Made by a program: the position numbers and the translations under genes. From Petrosia ficiformis (lineage: Eukaryota; Porifera; Demospongiae; Haplosclerida; Petrosiidae), in NCBI GenBank assembly GCA_947044365.1, contig OX345637.1:10807576-10871575 (forward strand): a stretch of DNA of 64,000 bases, written 5' to 3'. This document shows, piece by piece, positions 1 through 12,351 of the stretch. Numbering within the stretch: the stretch's first letter is position 1; each line of letters begins with the position of its first letter. Below the pieces are notes generated by a model. It had not been told where the DNA came from. It did not search any database and saw only the letters and a list, made by a program, of their open reading frames with translations.

Positions 1-415
1 TCAATGCGGTACTGATACTGTATTTAATGAGGAATGTTTTAGTTTGTAGCTGTTGGGCCAAAACTGGACTGACCAGAGAGTATTGGCTCGAACTCTATAA
101 TTATAATTGTAGATATGCTACAATATAATTTACCCAACCCTACCCAAACAACTATTGTTATGTAAGCTGTATATTATTACATTGTATTGTGGTATATATA
201 TGTGTAAATTCATTAACCATTTTCAAATAAGTATATTATTGTTTGTTTGGAATCTCTGTGCCAAGGGGTTCGACATGGGTTGTCAAAATAATAGTAGTGC
301 TTCAGGCATGAGAAAGTCAGCCATGACTACTAAATGTTGGACACCACAAAGCAATCATAGGGATACTTCCTTTTCTATCTACAGCATCTTGTTTTTATTA
401 ATCCTTGTTATACAG
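1..415. other. Flank upstream of receptor copy A, no exon recognised
   Basis: No signal-peptide exon matching the other receptor copies was found here, so exon 1 of copy A either lies before the window or is lost. Positions 301-365 hold a repeat fragment (around catgagaaagtcagccatga) that recurs at 8,035-8,100. A polypyrimidine tract and acceptor AG end at 415, where the Ig exon of copy A begins. Confidence 0.5.
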
Positions 416-3105
416 GTGTTGAGTTCTCGTTTATTCCATCTCCTAATATTACTATACAACAGACAGCAGTGTACAAGTGTTCAGTAGATAATAATGGAGT
501 ATCCATTCAATGGAATGTGAATGAAGCTACCTCAACTGATTCTTCTATCACTGATCTTGGAATAATCACATATGGTCAGGGTACACATAATTCAAGTCTC
601 ACTATACCAGGAAATCCTAAACTGAATAATACCATTGTAATATGTATTGCATCAGGATATGTTAGTGATGTTGGAAATGATATTATTTACATTATTTATT
701 CAAAGTAGGAGCTCAATGTTGTCATGTGACTCAAAATAAAATATGACTGTGCAATGAAATCAGATGATCATTGTAATTATTCATGATTTTATTCATTATA
801 GGTAAACCTGATCCTGTAGATTTGACTTGTGTTATCAGTTTACTATACACTATTCAGTGTAACTGGAACACTCCATATACTCTACCTGAATTCACAATAT
901 CAAAATATAATATTAATATCACTAATGAAGAAGAACTTGTTAAACAAATATCACTAACTGGAACACTTGATACTCAATACACATATAATGTTAGTGAGTT
1001 TGGTACCTATACTATCAGTATAACAGCTGTTATAAGTGAAGATCTGGAGGGAGAAAAAAATGAAAGTATTATAACCATTGAAACAGGTAAATTGAACAGA
1101 TGTTGTTATAATAATTACTATTCTTTTGTTTATAGTACATATAACAGACTATGATATTGGAATTAGAATTGAAAATGGTAATTGGATTATAAACACAATT
1201 ATAAGAGTGAGTCACTGATACTAGTAGCTGTGATATTCTATTAATATACTATTATAGGATACTATTCTCATGAATCCACAACCTAGTGGAATATATGTAT
1301 GTATTACTGAACTGACTGATAATTCAGGATCTTGTGTGTATAACAGAACAGGTATTATAACACAATATTCACCAGTAATAACAGGAGAGATTAATGTTGG
1401 GTTTCTGAATGATAATAAGATGTGGAGTGTTAATATAATTTTAATATATGATTCTGGATTGGAAATTGTCTCTAACAATTCAATGGATATAAGTGAGTAT
1501 ATAATCAAATATAAAATATATTTGATGACCTTGTATATACAGGTACGTTTGACATACAAAGAGGAGATGTAGTTGTACAGGACTCCACAACAGGACGAGT
1601 TTGTTTCACATGTATATTTGTTGAAGGAAGTCAGTCATTAGGATGTTCCATTGAATACCTGTGTACAAGGACTGAATGTAATGGTCAACTCAATATCAAT
1701 AGGCCTTTGGGTAGCAGGAATGTTACAAAGTGTATAGAGAGTATTTATACTAGTGATTATAACATATTATTTTATGATATTGAACATGATGGTGTTATCA
1801 ACTACCACCCAGCTTATCAGTTAATACAACACAGTAGTGAGGAAATGTCTCCTTCGATCATGTCATCATCACCATCACTATCACCATCGCCAACTCCATC
1901 ACCAACTCCATCACCATCATCATCATCATCATCACCATCACCAACACCACCAACAACATCACAGACAGGCACAACAATGTTACCAACACCTTCAGAATCT
2001 CCATCCACTGGTAGACAAAAAACTGTAGCAACCACTTATGAAATGTTAATTATATTTATTAATAATAACAGATGGTGGGCTATCATCAAGAGTTATAATT
2101 GTGACTGTTATAGTTATTGTAATTGTGGTGATAATTATTATTGGTGAGTTTATTAAGTTATTATTAACACTTAATGATTGTTATAAATTCATATTAGTGA
2201 CTGTTATTGTGGTAGTTAAAGACAAACGAAAACCATCAGGTGAGTATAATTATATAATATTCTTGATTTCATGACAGTGACTTTACTCATATAGATACAG
2301 TATCGAACCATGATGATGATACTACTATCAATGAAAATAAGAGTAATGATGAAGTGAGTGATGAATATTTATTAATCGGATGTAATTGTAAACATCTATA
2401 TTAGTTTAAGATAGTAGCTTTGTAATATTCTTGTAGTTAAGGTGTAATAAAGTACCATCTAACATGAATCTTTTGATTGGAATTTATTTCATGTAATGTT
2501 CAATACAAGAAAATTAAATTCGAGTATTTTAGCCTGGACTAAAATTTTATTTTGTGCATTTATCTTCACACAAAATTAACTCCTGCAATGTATTGTGAAA
2601 ATGTATTTGTGATTGTAATGTTTTGTGCTTATTAAGTTACATTCACGTTTTATATTACACGTAAAATATACATGTACAATATATAATACACATGTAAAAA
2701 TATACATATACAAAACAAATGTAACACGGTGTAAGCTAATGTAATATATAAGATATACTATGTAATCAATATAATTATAATTATGTAGTAAAGTTTATTA
2801 TTAAACAGCATTCTTCTAATTATATACTAGCTCAATACTGCGGACTCTACAGTACATTCAAATACTACTATACCTTCATCTCTTGTGGAACTTAAGCCAT
2901 TACCCCCCAATTACACTGATGTGGATCCTACAGTACAACCAGATGCTCCTTTAGCACCTCTTCCTGTTGAATTGAATCACAGTATGGTTGTACATAATCA
3001 ACCTCAGAAACAAATGTATTCAATTATTGGTCCATCTAATCCTCGTATGAATAATGTACGAATTGATGAAGAAATTGAATCATGATGTTCATGCTAAGGC
3101 GTGTA
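416..3105 (+). pseudogene. Receptor copy A: decayed Ig-FN3-TM receptor lacking its Death domain
   Basis: Exons homologous to copies B and C are present: Ig 416 to about 703, FN3-like 802-1086, 1136-1206, 1258-1492, cysteine-rich plus stalk from 1543, TM exon from about 2072, juxtamembrane exons, and a tail exon starting at 2831. Three lesions are visible. The end of the Ig exon is 11 nt shorter than in B, which shifts frame into TAG at 706-708. The donor after the stalk (GTATGATA in siblings) is missing near 2,020, so the frame runs on out of phase through the TM segment. The tail has another 11-nt loss leading to TGA at 3083-3085, and the DNA then jumps near 3,097 straight to the sequence that follows the Death domain in C, deleting that domain. 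The Ser/Pro stalk is expanded by TCA/CCA triplets at 1,850-1,990. FN3 and the following exons remain open. It could still yield a truncated secreted product, but a pseudogene is likelier. Confidence 0.8.
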
Positions 3106-5634
3106 CAACAGTTGAATCAGGTCAGCATGGAAAGCTTTAACTATTAACATGTCTGTGTGATCCTAACAAAGTTGTAATTGTGTAATTGCTATATTTACAC
3201 ATTGATATGTTATAACTTTTTTTATTAATAATCTTGAATTAATAGTACAAAGAATCTACAACAGACATGGTCTAGTCTGCATGGTCCAGCTACTTGGAGA
3301 GTTCTCGCAATTTACGGGAAACAATGCAAACCCCCACAGTAATAATTAGTCAATTAGCTTAAGATGATCTCATCAGTCATAGTTCACTTATTGGGAAAAG
3401 TCTTCTCTTCTATATAAGTCAATCCCTTTTTGTTTTGAGGAAGGAACGTGTTATTGTACTTCAACATAATCAATATCTACAGGAAAACAGAAGGATACAT
3501 GTATAATATGTTAATGATGAGGATGTATAACTTGTATTAATGTAACAACACAACTATTATCAATTAGGATATATTGTCAGATGTGTATTAGTGACACACC
3601 CAATAACCTATAGATAATTATTACGTATGATGTTGCCCTTCTTACATTTGAATAGTTCAGTATTTTATCACTCTTTCGTTTGATAGAATTAATTATTAGT
3701 AATAGTTTCTATAGTCACTTTCTTCCTGTTCTCAGTAATATGAAAAGAGAGCTATTCTGGAGCCTTGTTAGGTATATTGTTTTCCAAATAATATCCTCCA
3801 CAGCCTTCCCCCTTGGTGACAAAGGCACTTCTCCCCTAGTACTGTTATAACCCCTGTCTGAAATAAGTTATTTACATCATTGAAGTTAAGTCACAGTCAC
3901 ATTAACATCCCACCACCCAAACTGAAATTTCTGATAGATCCCTGCTAGGCCACATTATCAATTATTACAAAAAGGCAGATGTTTTAACTGCTTTACTGCA
4001 GTCCTCAACACTTGTATAAAGTGAAAACATCGTGACAGCTAGCTATTCATAAACAGGATGTGATGTCATTAGTGTCCAGCTTTCAGTGTTTTGACTTGTC
4101 TTTTGTCTCATGATCTATGTTGATGATGTTCAAAACCTACCTATTGAATTACTGAAACCCAATGAAGGTCACAGCACTTACATACTAGGTAAATGTAAAC
4201 TGTGATGACTTTGATCATGTTAGTCTGGCGTAGTCACACCCTTCCTCCTCTATGACTTGTGCATGTCACACATGCACAAGTCATATCTTCGTAATTACTA
4301 TTGATTGCATGAATGCTAGTATCATTAATTCTTAATTTAGAACCAGTGATATCCCATTAAGAATACAAACCTGCCTGACTCGTACTGCAACACAGCAGTT
4401 ATGGATGTACATATGTAGGTCCATGAAAAATGAACTATGACAAATGTAAACTATGTGTTTAAAATGTCCAAAGTTGTCAGACATCAATATCATATCAGCC
4501 ATCTTGCATTATTAGTCCATAGTGAATAGCATCAAAGAATAAAATTACAAACTACCCTGATCTGTCTTGTGTTTTAAATTTACACCTGACTATGAGTATG
4601 AGATCGATACTATATGTATATTATCTTGACATGAAGACTGTCTATAAGAACCATTGTTTTTGCAATGAATGATACTGTTTATGTGATCTCTCGAGGATGA
4701 AAGCTAATTGATATGTAAATTTCAGCATTCTCATAATTGACACCTTGGCACCAATGCAGTCTACTCATTTGTGGACAAAGATTTTTCCTTGTAAAGAAAT
4801 GTCTATTTTAAGGTTGGAAATGTATAGTAAAATTAATTATTTCAACATTTGTGATGCAGTTCTCTATTGAAGAACTCTCTTGTGTAATGGTGTGGAAACA
4901 GCCAGTCATACTGGACTATAAATCTGGTAAATGTCCAGTAAATTTGAACATGCTCCTGAGTCCTAATGGAGTGATTATATTTGCAATGCAAGTAGTATGA
5001 ATTTATCACACTACCTCAAAAGTCTCTTATAGCTGGTGAGCCTGGAATGATTTGATATAATGCAAATATAGTTGTTGTTACTTGAATTTTAGTAACATGA
5101 TTTTTACACCAAAAATGTTTTAATCCAAACGTCTTCTTTAGGTTGAAACACTATTTAGATCAAATAAAATTTTCATGTTACTATAAAGCTCATATAACAA
5201 ACTATATTAGTGTAATACAGCATGATAAACAGTATCTATGATATCATAACTATTGGCTTTTATTATATTTTTCACATATCTTTGTTTAATCTGGTCCAAA
5301 TGTTCTAATTAACAGCAGATGAATTAGTGTGGGTGTATTTGTTATGTGTGTGTATGTGTGAGTCAGTATGTGTTAGCTTACCGTTGTTTGTTATTGTTTA
5401 TATGAAAGTGTTACATAATTCATAATTCTGAGAATTATAATATTATATTTGCATTTTATTAATCCATGAAACATTGTACTGATGTTGTTATAATGGCACC
5501 TAATGAGTCTTTGATAGTGTGGATAGGAATTTGTTATGATATAAAAATAAAATGTTATGGAATTATTACAAAAGCCTGAAGTTAAATGTTGCATGGAAAT
5601 TGGGTGTTTGTGATGTGTGTGGTAGTGATAGAAA
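3106..5634. other. Intergenic, downstream of copy A
   Basis: No convincing exon. The stretch around 3,340-3,430 resembles the DNA after copy C (about 41,142-41,235), which supports A and C being the same copy type. A short palindrome built on gacttgtgcatgt lies at about 4,250-4,285. Confidence 0.5.
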
Positions 5635-5730
5635 ATGACATTACATTGGATATTAGTTGCTTCACTGATACTAATTCTAATAATAAAGACTAATGTCCAA
5701 TGCTATCTGTCCTCCTGTCAAGTTGGAAAT
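5635..5730 (+). CDS. Orphan signal-peptide exon
   Basis: ATG at 5635 opens 32 codons ending exactly at a strong donor (GTAAGT at 5731). The peptide starts MTLHWILVASLILILIIK, a typical hydrophobic signal sequence, followed by a Cys-containing segment (CYLSSCQVG). No second exon could be assigned. A relic of receptor TM and tail DNA lies about 0.9 kb further on (6,590-6,960), so this may be the first exon of a lost or diverged receptor. It ends in phase 0, whereas the recognised receptor copies end exon 1 in phase 1, so it may belong to another secreted protein. Confidence 0.45.
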
Positions 5731-6589
5731 GTAAGTTGATTAACTAACCTTTTACAAAATGTGTAGCTATTTACTTTTCTGTTACTGAATCACCCATGGT
5801 GATGAGGCTTGTGCACAGTATGGTGTTTCTGCGATTGAAGTTTAACAAAATTAAAAGGTGGATCTGGCCTTTCTAAAAGATGCTCATACAACTTATTTCA
5901 GACAAAGAATTAATTTTTGCATGCATGCAGTGTATATAGTATTCTGGTGTGTGGCTCTCTGATACACACAAGCAAACAGTGGTGGACAAACTGGGGTATG
6001 TGAAACCACTTAAAATGTACTAGGTTGTATTTCTCAATGGATCACACTCTCTGTTGTAGTATGGGCTTTTGCATTCAGTAGTTAAGGAGATATGATCTAT
6101 AATAATTATTATATAACATGCAATTCAATTCCTTTAAAGAACCAAGAACCAATCTGCATTTACAGTGATACCTATTGGAGCAACTTGAAAGCACTCTATG
6201 ATTGCATATGTACATTCTATGATTATAGGATTCTAAAATTTTATTTTGTAATAATGATTGGGACAAGCAAATGATGTGAAGTGCTGTAGACAACTAGGCT
6301 TGTTCTATAGCTAGTTGTTATTAGCTATAGTGGGAGAAGTACTGACGTGTAAACTGTGATTACTTGGAATCCTGTTTTCAAAGCTGTTGGTTATCATATC
6401 AGTCATCCTCCACTATAGTTATTGTGAACAACAACATTCCAACAACAATAGTTAACAATCTTTCTCTTTAACACCTCAGCTCAGTTCCAAGACGAAAGGT
6501 ACGATGCCAATTAGCAACTTATGCATGTTTAATTCATTTATGAATAATAATAATAAATGGTGGAATATGTCATTAACAGTAATATAGAT
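5731..6589. other. Gap between orphan exon and receptor relic
   Basis: A short open stretch at 6,092-6,274 contains several Cys and Tyr codons but has no matching splice sites or recognisable domain. Nothing else is supported. Confidence 0.35.
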
Positions 6590-6960
6590 AATTTCATAAG
6601 TTACTGTAATTATAATTGGTGAGTTTATTAGCTGTTAATAATTGCTATGATTGTAATTAGATAAAGAAACTGTCTGCTTCTGGTGAGAGTACAGTATACA
6701 TTGTTCATTTCATGTGACCAAGACTTTACTCATATGTACAATAATACTAATGTTGATGGAAATAAATTATTAGTAGTAAGTGATGAATAATTATAATTAT
6801 TGCTGTAATTGACATTTCTATAATTATGATGGTAGTTGTGTTATATCCTTGTAGTTACGTTCTAATGACAGAACAAAGCTATGAAGAATCAAATTAATAA
6901 CTGGAGTTACTGTTTTAATAGCTGGTTCATGTATTGCTGGTTTCTTCAGTTTTATATTCT
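6590..6960 (+). pseudogene. Relic of receptor TM/juxtamembrane exons and intron
   Basis: The motif attggtgagtttatta and the following DNA match the end of the TM exon and its donor in copies A-C. A remnant of the Asn/Glu-rich exon with its GTAAGTGATGAAT donor follows at about 6,750-6,790. The block near 6,850-6,940 (acaaagctatgaagaatc, then ttttaatagctg) matches the intron before the tail exon of copy B (22,121-22,205). No long frame survives, so this is a fragment of another, mostly deleted, receptor copy. Confidence 0.6.
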
Positions 6961-8307
6961 TATTTTGTATAATGTATAATGTATACTCTTCAAAATCAGC
7001 ATGAAGATGCTAAAGTTTCCACCATGATATCCATTTGATTGTAGTGTAGGTTCCACAGCAGTATAATTTAACAACAATCTCTTAAGTTTCAGTAGTTGGT
7101 AGTGCATTCGATTGTACAGAGAGTCTGTAATTCAGCTAGCATAATAATTATAAAACTGGTAAGATCTAATGATTCACACAGTGCATCACATATTTTTACA
7201 TGCTGTTCCATCACATTACATGTGTATTATGATATTATCATACTTCGTATAATATTATTATACACATGTATATTTACAATATGGATAAAAAGTGTTGTTT
7301 AAGCATACCATCAAACATCAAGTATACAGTTTTACAATACATGTATGTAATTAAGGATGTGGGTGGGTATGTGTGTGTCAAGTATGCAGAACTATGTAAT
7401 TAACTATTTTCCAATAAAAGTGCTAGTGTTTGTTTATTTATTATATATATATATATATACCAAGATATAGAATGTTTGTTTAGCATCCTTGAATGTAGTA
7501 TACATAGGATATACCAGTTTTTACCTTGTTCAATTTGTAGTCTAGACTCCTGAGAATGAGACCAGTATATTTTTCCTTAGAGTCCCGGAAATGACCAAAA
7601 ATTTAGTTTAGTAATCCTTAGAGTCCCCACACCAACTATATACTCTGTGGAAAGCTGTTTTTATTTCCCACCCCTTCTAGTGTCATTGTGATATTCGATT
7701 TCATTTTGTTTGAAATTGCGTTGTTGGGATTCTATAACAAATAACAATATTGGTTTGCTTTAACTCTAGCCATAGCCTTTATAATTAAAGTGCAAATGAA
7801 TTTATGCAGTCTTAGTTGATTATTTGGGAATTTTTAAAATATATTTTTATATGCAGTGGCTTTAATTTAGCCCCTCCTTTGACTACACCCTTGCATTTAA
7901 AGCTTTTTGTATCTTTACATAGAAACTGGAACTAATAACTGTTCAAGGTTCTAAAGTTATACAAGAAACTCCAAAAAACAAGAAGAGTACATAATCAAAA
8001 TAATAACTGTTGACTATAATAGTATGTTGTGTTTCAGACATGAGAAAGTCAGCCATGATTACTGAAATTTGGACACCACAAAGCAATCATAGGGATATTT
8101 TTTCCTCCATATATCTTGTAATCTCAGTATAACATAATTATAACATAATTATAATCATTATTACAGTTAATCATTTTTGTTTCCCAATCATACTTGTGGC
8201 AAGGGTTCTGCACTGCGAGTGCATTTATAATTATAAAAGCAAACGCGTTCTATTCATAGTATGAAACGGTTACGTGAGTAAACTCTATTATTAAACAACG
8301 ATCATTT
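6961..8307. other. Intergenic with repeat fragments
   Basis: No gene seen. A short AT run lies at 7,443-7,460. The segment 8,035-8,100 repeats 301-365, and 8,160-8,240 (cacttgtggcaagggttct-like) recurs at 39,900-39,985, so both are pieces of interspersed repeats. Confidence 0.5.
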
Positions 8308-8369
8308 TAGTCTGGCGAGCCACACCCTTCGCCTTCTCCTCCAAACGAAGGGTGTGGTTGGCCAGACTA
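8308..8369. repeat. Foldback element with CCTTCG head
   Basis: Imperfect inverted repeat: arms tagtctggcgagccacaccc and gggtgtggttggccagacta flank a short GC-richer loop. It belongs to the set of structurally similar hairpins described in the findings. Confidence 0.75.
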
Positions 8370-8822
8370 GTTATTTGACAAAGAAGAACTCAGTTGAAGC
8401 TAGCACCAGATTCAGCAGCACCAGATTCTTGTGGGAGGAGTTTAAAACCGCATGTAACATTCCATACATTTTTGATGAGTAGAGTTGTATTTGCTGGTTA
8501 AGGGAGATAGATGCAGTCACTAAAACACGGTCAGAGGAACTACAATTATTTATACAACACAATGAAGATGTATTAACACTCGGAAAACTGGAGTCCAGTG
8601 AGCAATTATTCGTTTCGCGCTGGGTATTCACTATATTTCATAATGCAAAATTATATTGCTCGTTACTTGAAAGAACTACAGCAACGAAACATTTTCATGG
8701 TAAGTACAAGTATACACACCACACAAAGATGATACAACAGTGCATGGAAAGCCAGACACTACTGAGCAATTATCAGTAATCTATTAGATTACATAATAAT
8801 TAAATCATTATTAAATCATATT
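8370..8822 (+). other. Possible short leader exon before the satellite
   Basis: At 8,642-8,698 an ATG opens a 19-codon frame (MQNYIARYLKELQQRNIFM) ending at GTAAGTAC. This could be a 5' exon of the large gene that starts near 10,750, but nothing links them directly. The rest of the stretch holds nothing recognisable. Confidence 0.25.
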
Positions 8823-10560
8823 CCTGGGTAATGAAGGAAATTAGAATAACAAAACTCAGTCAGGATAACTACAGGTACATACACAATACATTGAACATAT
8901 AGCACCACTTGGAAAACCACACCCTACTGAGCAAATATCGGTAATCACAACAGTTCATTATATTACATATTAATTAAATCATTATTGCTGGGTAATGAAA
9001 GAAGTTAGAGTAACAAAACTCAGTCAGGATAACTACAGGTACATACACAATACATTGAACATATAGCACCACTTGGAAAACCACACCTTACTGAGCAAAT
9101 ATCGGTAATCACAACAGTTCATTATATTACATATTAATTAAATCATTATTGCTGGGTAATGAAGGAAGTTAGAGTAACGAAACTCAGTCAGGATAACAAC
9201 AAGTACATAACACAATACATTGAACATATAGCACCACTTGGAAAACCACACCCTACTGAACAATTATCGGTAATTCAACAGTTCATTATATTACATATTA
9301 ATTAAATCATTATTGCTGGGTAATGAAAGAAGTTAGAGTAACAAAACTCAGTCAGGATAACTACAGGTACATACACAATACATTGAACATATAGCACCAC
9401 TTGGAAAACCACACCCTACTGAGCAAATATCGGTAATCACAACAGTTCATTATATTACATATTAATTAAATCATTATTGCTGGGTAATGAAGGAAGTTAG
9501 AGTAACGAAACTCAGTCAGGATAACAACAAGTACATAACACAATACATTGAACATATAGCACCACTTGGAAAACCACACCCTACTGAGCAATTATCGGTA
9601 ATTCAACAGTTCATTATATTACATATTAATTAAATCATTATTGCTGGGTAATGAAAGAAGTTAGAGTAACAAAACTCAGTCAGGATAACTACAGGTACAT
9701 ACACAATACATTGAACATATAGCACCACTTGGAAAACCACACCCTACTGAGCAAATATCGGTAATCACAACAATTCATTATATTACATATTAATTAAATC
9801 ATTATTGCTGGGTAATGAAAGAAGTTAGAGTAACAAAACTCAGTCAGGATAACTACAGGTACATACACAATACATTGAACATATAGCACCACTTGGAAAA
9901 CCACACCCTACTGAGCAAATATCGGTAATCACAACAGTTCATTATATTACATATTAATTAAATCATTATTGCTGGGTAATGAAGGAAGTTAGAGTAACAA
10001 AACTCAGTCAGGATAACTACAGGTACATACACAATACATTGAACATATAGCACCACTTGGAAAACCACACCCTACTGAGCAAATATCGGTAATCACAACA
10101 GTTCATTATATTACATGTTAATTAAATCATTATTACTGGGTAATGAAGGAAGTTAGAGTAACGAAACTCAGTCAGGATAACAACAAGTACATAACACAAT
10201 ACATTGAACATATAGCACCACTTGGAAAACCACACCCTACTGAGCAATTATCGGTAATTCAACAGTTCATTATATTACATATTAATTAAATCATTATTGC
10301 TGGGTAATGAAAGAAGTTAGAGTAACAAAACTCAGTCAGGATAACTACAGGTACATACACAATACATTGAACATATAGCACCACTTGGAAAACCACACCC
10401 TACTGAGCAAATATCGGTAATCACAACAGTTCATTATATTACATATTAATTAAATCATTATTGCTGGGTAATGAAGGAAGTCAGAGTAACAAAACTCAGT
10501 CAGGATAACAGCAGGTATATACACAACACATTGGACATAGCTATAGCACCACAATGTTAA
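8823..10560. repeat. 164-bp tandem satellite, about 11 units
   Basis: The phrase (g/a)ctgggtaatgaa starts units at 8823 (variant), 8987, 9151, 9315, 9479, 9643, 9807, 9971, 10135, 10299 and 10463, exactly 164 nt apart. Two subtypes alternate. Type 1 has aactacaggtacatacac and ggtaatcacaacag. Type 2 has aacaacaagtacataacac and ggtaattcaacag; its extra base in one place is balanced by a loss elsewhere, keeping the period fixed. The last unit decays after about 10,530. The array ends about 200 bp before the SAP/PHD/USP/Ulp1 gene and may be a subterminal repeat of a transposon carrying it. Confidence 0.95.
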
Positions 10561-10749
10561 TCAATCACACATCACAGGTGAATTACACTACACTGATACA
10601 AAAAAGTATTAAAGTAGGTGATGAAGGATAATGAACCACGGGTATAGCACATGTGCAGGTTTATAGCACACTTCCCACCATATTTGTTTTACAGAGAATG
10701 GTAAGTACATTGGTAAATATATAAAGAGCATTATTAATCTTCCTTTTTG

Positions 10750-11113
10750 ATGCCAAAAACTCAGCCTAGAAAAGCCAAGTATATCGTAGATGTTGGCAAA
10801 CTTGAAGAATACATAATTCTCCATGGACTTCCACCAAAGAAGTCCTCATGTACAAGAAATGATGGCTACTGGACTATGGCTTGTAGGGAACTGTTGGGAA
10901 AACAAAAAATAGACAGCAGATATGTCAAAGCAATTGCAAACCATTATTATTGCAATCTACATGGTTTAAAGACAAGATTGCTTGACAGATTACAGGTAAC
11001 ATAGTAATTATAGTGCATAATAACTGTATATAATTTTACATTAATTTTGTTACAATAGATGACAGATGAAACTGTTGTAGACCAAGAAAAGAAAGCAAAA
11101 GATGTAAATGTTG
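10750..11113 (+). CDS. N-terminal exons with SAP-like segment
   Basis: Exon 10750-10995 (82 codons from ATG to GTAACA donor, phase 0) is followed by exon 11059-11113. The first exon ends with a region resembling a SAP/helix-extension-helix DNA-binding motif (AIANHYYCNLHGLKTRLLDR). It lies just after the 164-bp satellite, and ATG 10750 is the first Met in the frame. The SAP assignment is by pattern only. Several short acidic or lysine-rich exons (about 11,171-11,513) follow and lead into the PHD finger. Confidence 0.55.
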
Positions 11114-11569
11114 GTAAGAAATGTTAATAATCATAAACTAGCAAACTTACACAAATACTTTTATGCAGAGCAAGATGTGGAAACAGTAGTAAGATTCCAT
11201 TATGTATAAGTAATGTTAATTACATATCTTCCTCCTATAAAGGAAACCTGCAGCGAAGAAGACTATAGTCCATTGAATGATGAAAATGTAAAAACAATGT
11301 ACAGTTATGTAGCTAATAATGTATATTCAACTCCTTTTAGGAAAATGAAAAAATACAGAAAAAACACAAGAGTAGTCTAGTTATTGCTGATGACAATGTA
11401 ACAAAGAAACTATAATGCTTGTATTCAGGATTAATGCCTCTTTCTTTAGGATAAAAAAATAAAATCAGACCAAATATTAGCTAATGACAGCTTACTCAAA
11501 ATCAGCCAAGTAAATTATTGTGTGAAACCAAATACTACTGATCTCCTGATGTGTTCTTGCATTATGTAG

Positions 11570-11840
11570 CAAGAAATAGTAGAGAAAGCCGAATCACCAG
11601 ATGTCTTTTGTGTATGCCAGACAGAGTACAATAATGAGTATGTTCTCAGAAATAAGGAAAACAGTTACTTTTGTATAATAATTATTAAGGTTCATGATCA
11701 TGTGTGATTACTGCTTGGAATACTATCATCCTAAATGCATTGGATTGAACATCACAGAAGAATATGCTGAAACCTTATCCTCCTTTAAATGTGTCTTTTG
11801 TACTGATAAAGGGATCGACAGTCCTCTGTATATTGAAGGT
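11570..11840 (+). CDS. PHD finger exons
   Basis: Exon 11570-11637 and the exon starting at 11690 splice (GA|G) to give a PHD-type Cys4-His-Cys3 pattern: C-x-C, eleven residues, C-x2-C (MIMCDYC), then H-x2-C (YYHPKC), then C-x2-C (KCVFC). PHD fingers bind histone H3 tails; in transposon proteins they may guide chromatin targeting. The frame stays open to 11,921, with a possible earlier donor (GGTGAAAAC) near 11,840. No exon could be assigned between about 11,921 and 12,352. Confidence 0.75.
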
Positions 11841-12351
11841 GAAAACCTTTCTATTTCAAAACACATTTTTGCAAATTTCTTTCCATCAAAGCACGAGACT
11901 CAAATGGATACTTACATGTAGATGATAACAATGTTTGTTCAATGCCTAGTTTCATGGTATCACCTACTGCCTGGATAGAAAACCAATTGGAAGTGAGAAT
12001 GATGATATCCATTGCATACAAATGCATAATTGTGTGTGGTAAATTGTGGTTCCTATTTTATATAGAGCGAATCCAGTGAAATATTTAGTGGACCATCATT
12101 ACGATGTGAATCAAATATAGAGCTAAGTTGGAGCGAATGGATTGAAATAGGTTGACATAGAATGGACTGCAACTATTGCTAAAAAAATCTCTCAGTTCAA
12201 TCCTTTCTGTTCAATTGCCTTTAAAAAGGGAAGAATCAAACTTCCTAACTCCAGAAAGCAGTTGGCACCATGTTTCAGGTCTTGCATATAATTATGTTTA
12301 GTAACTATAACTATGAAAGATAATGCAAATTATTATCATCAATTTCTTTAG

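Noticed and set aside
1817..2035. Asp/Gly-rich minus frame and His-rich plus frame over the stalk region
   Set aside because: These are alternate readings of the TCA/CCA triplet run that encodes the Ser/Pro stalk in the true frame.
8823..10560. CRISPR-like array
   Set aside because: The 164-bp units are contiguous, with no unique spacers, and the window is clearly eukaryotic.
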